Of a stretch of 7,222 bases of DNA, positions 4,588 through 7,222 are shown piece by piece. Where the stretch lies: assembly GCA_045580835.1 (NCBI GenBank), contig JAZNOM010000127.1, positions 1 through 7,222 of the forward strand. The letters run 5' to 3'. A program made the position numbers and the translations under genes. Position 1 is the first letter of the stretch. Every line of letters starts with the position of its first letter. Under the pieces are notes generated by a model that had not been told where the DNA came from, did no database searches, and was given only the letters and a program-made list of their open reading frames with translations. The stretch comes from UMGS902 sp045580835. Lineage in GTDB: Bacteria > Bacillota > Clostridia > Oscillospirales > CAG-272.

Positions 4588-6963
4588 TTATTTTTTAAGT
4601 GTTGCCGTATTTGTAGATGCGTCCCACGCAATATTTTCATTGCTTACACCGAGAGCATTTGCTATAGCACGCACGGGCAAATATGTGCGATTGCTTTCAA
4701 TAATCGCAGGAGAGTCAAGCGCTACCGTTTCGCCGTTAACCGTCATCAAAGGCGCATCAATTGTTACAACAATTGTTACTTCACTGTTTGTAAGAGTTGC
4801 CGTTCTTGTTGCCGCATCCCACTTGATACCGTCATTTTCTACGCCAAATGCGTTTGCAAGAAATCTTACGGGAAGCATTGTGCGGTTATTGCGGTTGATT
4901 GGGGCTGCGTCAAGCATCTGTGCCTCACCGTTGATATACGCCGTAGTCGAGCCGATAGTGAGTTTAACCGTAGTTCCAACGGATGCATTAACAGTGGTGA
5001 ACAAAGCGAGTGCCGCCTCTGTAGGAGTTACACCTGCGTAATTGAGAGTGTATGTTGCATCCTTATATCCGTTTGCAAGCGCAAGCTGTTCTTCATTTAC
5101 CTTACCGCCGTATTCGCAGTTATTGCAAACGAATTCATCAACCGTTCCGCCCGTCCAATTGACAACAGTGGTTCTGAGTACATTTCTCATATCAAGCTGC
5201 TTTATATAGCCGCTCTTGATATTTACAACCGCGTTGTTTGAATGGTTGGACTGGTCACCGCCGAGTTGAATAAACTCGCTTATATTTGCGCCGTCTATAT
5301 TAATTACAACATTGTCGGAAACGTTTGCCTGAACTACGCCTCCGTAAACGCGCTTGATATTGCCGCCAAGAAGGTTTAAGGTCTGCGTTCCTTTAAAGGT
5401 ATATGTTCCGTTTGCGCCTCTTGTATAACCGAGGACGCAGTAGAAATCACCGCTCTTAACAGTGAGTGTGCTGCCAACCTCTTCGTTTACAACATCCTCC
5501 GTAGGCATCTGATGTCCTGCAAGTGCATAAAGGCTGCCGCTGCCGACAGTTTCAACACCGCTGCCAAACGTCACATCGTTAAACCTGCAAACATAGAGTG
5601 CTGTGCTTTCAAAGTTGATTTTGGTGTTTTCAATAGTGGTATTGCCGCTAAAGAAGACACGCTTTGATTTGCCGGTATTTATGCCGCCATCAAAGTAACG
5701 CTCACCGTCATATGAAGTAATAACAATTTTGTTTTCATGATCAGGCTCATAGAAATTTTCCTTAGAAAGGTCGATTTCATTGATAAGAACAACCGTTCCG
5801 TCAATGCCGTTAAGCATCTGGTACGCCGTTTTTATGTCTACGGGACTGTCGGGAGAATAACCGTTTCCCTGCGCTTCGTTTGCAACGTAAACCTTGGCTT
5901 CATATGCGGTTGACTCGGCAGGAACCTTATCAAGTACCGTATACTGTGCAACCGCAACGTTCCCTGCCGCGGAGGCAGGAGTACCGTCCTCGTTTTTCGC
6001 AGTATCAAAAAGCTCAATAAAATCGCCGATGTTTACATTTTTGCTTACGACAAGGTCTGCTTTGCCGTCAGTAACAAACTGCGCCACATTTTCAGCAACG
6101 CTCTTGGTAATAGAATCAACAGTTCCGCCAAGGAAATGCACATCTGTATGTCCCATGACGTTATTGATAACAAAGTTCGTTATGCTGCCGCCGTTTACGG
6201 TAACCTTTGCGCTTCCGTTAAGACGTCTTGTGTGGTCACCTGCGGTGTAAAGATTTGAAACCGTGCCGCCGTTTACGGTGATTTCAGTGCTTCCACTGTA
6301 CGAGCCGTTGAAAGAAGCTCCGTAAAGATTTTTAACGGTGCCGCCGTCAACTGTAATATAGGACGTGCCTGTATACTCGGTAGTACTGTTGCCGCGGCAA
6401 AAACCGATAACGTATTCATACGTGCCGCTCTTAATTGTAATTTTCGAATCGCGGTCGGTGATATACTCACCCTCGTTTACAACCTGCGCGCCGCCATTTT
6501 CATACTGATACCCGCCGAGGACATACAAAAGAAGATTGCTGACAGAAACTTTTTCGCCAAAAGTAACGGGGTTAAAACGGGCAACAACCATGCCTGTTTT
6601 TGAAGTGTTGCTGTCTCCCTTTTTCAATGTGATTTTTTCAAATTTAGTGGGACCGTTAAGATAATAACGGCTCTTTCCGCCTGCGTCATCAAACAACATT
6701 GTGCCGCCGGTTATGGTAATCTCACCCTCATGCTCGGGTTCAAGAATGGGACCAAGCAAGGAGTATGTGTCAGTAATTACAATAGTGCCGCCGTCCTTAA
6801 CCTTTTCAAGTGCCAAAGTAAGACTACCCATCGGAGTATCAGCACTTGTTCCGTCGCCGTAACCGTTGTCATTAAGATAAACGGTTTCAGCCGCGGCGAT
6901 GCCCAAAGTGAGCATCGCTACGGTGAGTATTATTAAAATCGGTAATAAAATACGATGTTTCAT
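4588..6963 (-). CDS. Secreted repeat protein with two beta-helix-like units and C-terminal stalk domain
   Basis: This 791-residue exported protein has a signal peptide (about 1-25: MKHR, a long hydrophobic run, GIAAA before ETV). Two homologous units follow (about 27-285 and 357-613). Each opens with a Y-x-x-N segment and a GDGTSADTP or GNGYSPDSP motif, then GTIVI/GTVVL, EPEHEG/EPDHEN, and ARFNPVTFG/CRFNDVTFG. Unit A then has GGT/GGS turns at about 207, 232, 258 and 279, a spacing of 22-26 residues; unit B has weaker equivalents. This fits successive rungs of a right-handed beta-helix. Residues 666-791 are a stalk domain nearly identical to that of the downstream gene. A short CNNC (613-616) ends unit B. 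No sortase, SLH or catalytic motif is recognised. The start is supported by AAGAAGG 6 nt upstream. It is the middle gene of the operon, 15 nt after the preceding stop. A surface or matrix protein is inferred; ligand unknown. Confidence 0.85.
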   Translation of the reverse strand: MKHRILLPILIILTVAMLTLGIAAAETVYLNDNGYGDGTSADTPMGSLTLALEKVKDGGTIVITDTYSLLGPILEPEHEGEITITGGTMLFDDAGGKSRYYLNGPTKFEKITLKKGDSNTSKTGMVVARFNPVTFGEKVSVSNLLLYVLGGYQYENGGAQVVNEGEYITDRDSKITIKSGTYEYVIGFCRGNSTTEYTGTSYITVDGGTVKNLYGASFNGSYSGSTEITVNGGTVSNLYTAGDHTRRLNGSAKVTVNGGSITNFVINNVMGHTDVHFLGGTVDSITKSVAENVAQFVTDGKADLVVSKNVNIGDFIELFDTAKNEDGTPASAAGNVAVAQYTVLDKVPAESTAYEAKVYVANEAQGNGYSPDSPVDIKTAYQMLNGIDGTVVLINEIDLSKENFYEPDHENKIVITSYDGERYFDGGINTGKSKRVFFSGNTTIENTKINFESTALYVCRFNDVTFGSGVETVGSGSLYALAGHQMPTEDVVNEEVGSTLTVKSGDFYCVLGYTRGANGTYTFKGTQTLNLLGGNIKRVYGGVVQANVSDNVVINIDGANISEFIQLGGDQSNHSNNAVVNIKSGYIKQLDMRNVLRTTVVNWTGGTVDEFVCNNCEYGGKVNEEQLALANGYKDATYTLNYAGVTPTEAALALFTTVNASVGTTVKLTIGSTTAYINGEAQMLDAAPINRNNRTMLPVRFLANAFGVENDGIKWDAATRTATLTNSEVTIVVTIDAPLMTVNGETVALDSPAIIESNRTYLPVRAIANALGVSNENIAWDASTNTATLKK
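4591..4968 (-). repeat. Stalk-domain coding repeat, copy 2
   Basis: It encodes residues 666-791 of the 791-residue protein and is the partner of 2389-2766. Differences are concentrated in charged or small surface-type residues (for example A/E, K/S, K/E, K/A), while the NNRT-LPVR and WDA cores are unchanged apart from ESNRT and NIAWDAS in this copy. Confidence 0.9.
5125..5895 (-). repeat. Internal unit B of the 791-residue protein
   Basis: It encodes about residues 357-613. It aligns with unit A in order: the opening YVANEAQGNGYSPDSP, EPDHENKIVIT, CRFNDVTFG, LYALAGHQ, LTVKSGDFYCVLGYTRG, then rung-like segments ending NWTGGTVDEF. It is clearly diverged from unit A, so the duplication is old. 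Confidence 0.78.
6109..6885 (-). repeat. Internal unit A of the 791-residue protein
   Basis: It encodes about residues 27-285: YLNDNGYGDGTSADTP, EPEHEGEITIT, ARFNPVTFG, LLYVLGGYQ, ITIKSGTYEYVIGFCRG, then three VDGGT/VNGGT/VNGGS rungs and HFLGGTVDSI. A non-repeated linker of about 70 residues separates it from unit B. Confidence 0.78.
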
Positions 6964-6969
6964 AACTAA

Positions 6970-6976
6970 CCTTCTT
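6970..6976 (-). promoter_or_regulatory. Ribosome binding site of the 791-residue gene
   Basis: AAGAAGG reads on the minus strand, 6 nt before the ATG at 6963. It lies in the 15-nt gap after the upstream stop and supports both the start and the operon. Confidence 0.86.
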
Positions 6977-6978
6977 TA

Positions 6979-7222
6979 TCAGCCAAGAACAACCTTGGGC
7001 CAAAGCTTTGTTGAGAATACGGACGCGCCGTGGAACGTATCGGAAATGGAGCCGGTGCCGTCCTGATTGTTAAGCTCGAGTCTTACGGGGTACTCGGTCT
7101 TGCCGGTCATGCCAACTGCCGCCTTGGGAACTGCAAGCTCGATTACTGCGCCCTCGTCCTTATCTTCATTATTATTAAGTGTGCCCAAAATCTTTACAAC
7201 CGCTTTATTAAGTGTGGTTGTG
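6979..7222 (-). CDS. C-terminal end of an unidentified, probably secreted protein (partial)
   Basis: Only the last 80 or so residues are visible; the reading frame is open to the window edge and ends at TGA (6979-6981). The frame has no ATG in the window, and reading continues upstream of the TTG at 7186-7188, so no start should be placed here. The visible end has alternating hydrophobic strands: AVIELAVPKAAVGM, then YPVRLELNNQDG, then a final STKLWPKVVLG. This pattern resembles the end of DOMON/CBM9-like beta-sandwich carbohydrate- or ligand-binding domains, but the match is by impression and weak. Unlike the two following genes, it has no stalk domain at its C-terminus. It lies 15 nt upstream of the 791-residue gene and is almost certainly in the same operon, so an extracellular role is plausible. 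Confidence 0.75.
   Translation of the reverse strand, partial: TTTLNKAVVKILGTLNNNEDKDEGAVIELAVPKAAVGMTGKTEYPVRLELNNQDGTGSISDTFHGASVFSTKLWPKVVLG

Noticed and set aside
4475..5041. 188-residue open frame on the plus strand
   Set aside because: It is antisense to the stalk domain of the 791-residue gene and the start of the next gene. A similar frame at 2378-2737 is antisense to the other stalk domain. Their resemblance follows from the sense-strand homology, and no ribosome binding site or promoter supports them.
6979..7188. Complete 69-residue gene starting at TTG 7186-7188
   Set aside because: The frame continues open to the window edge without a stop, no ribosome binding site precedes the TTG, and there is no signal peptide. 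It is better read as the end of a larger gene.

Overview
The window comes from a bacterium, most probably an uncultured gut-type Clostridia (Bacillota). The reasons are moderate GC content, AGGAGG-type ribosome binding sites, a consensus SigA promoter, A-tract/T-tract intrinsic terminators, and secreted proteins carrying the 'stalk' (copper amine oxidase N-terminal-like) domain common in clostridial surface proteins. All recognisable genes lie on the minus strand, so transcription runs from high to low coordinates. The genus assignment is open.

Unit 1 (about 7222 down to 2352) is a three-gene, tightly spaced operon for secreted proteins whose promoter lies outside the window. It contains the C-terminal end of an unidentified protein (6979-7222, cut by the window edge), a 791-residue secreted protein (4588-6963) and a 726-residue secreted protein (2386-4566). 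The last two share one architecture: signal peptide, then two or three long internal repeats that look like right-handed beta-helix modules, then a nearly identical C-terminal stalk domain (109 of 126 residues identical by hand alignment). The genes are separated by 15 and 21 nt, each gap holding a ribosome binding site. A 12-bp perfect hairpin with a T-tract (2352-2379) ends the unit.

Unit 2 (2348 down to 141) starts at a consensus promoter (2320-2348, 17-bp spacer) directly after that terminator. It encodes a short-chain dehydrogenase/reductase with an unusually long glycine-rich loop (1485-2285). A 441-residue protein with two flavodoxin-like domains and a four-cysteine iron-sulfur motif follows (160-1485). 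The two genes overlap by one base (TAATG). A second A/T-tract hairpin terminator (141-168) overlaps the last codons of the flavoprotein. The pairing suggests a cytoplasmic redox pathway on an unknown small molecule; the link is inferred from operon structure only.

The remaining 140 bases (1-140) hold no convincing gene but are dense in inverted repeats: a perfect 12-bp hairpin (114-140), a long imperfect hairpin (29-87) with an inner stem, and a small hairpin at the window edge. This looks like an extragenic palindromic element or structured RNA rather than neutral spacer.

The most unusual items are the paired surface proteins with shared anchor and divergent repeats, the two-domain flavoprotein with complementary degeneration, the atypical SDR, and the palindrome-rich element at the left edge.
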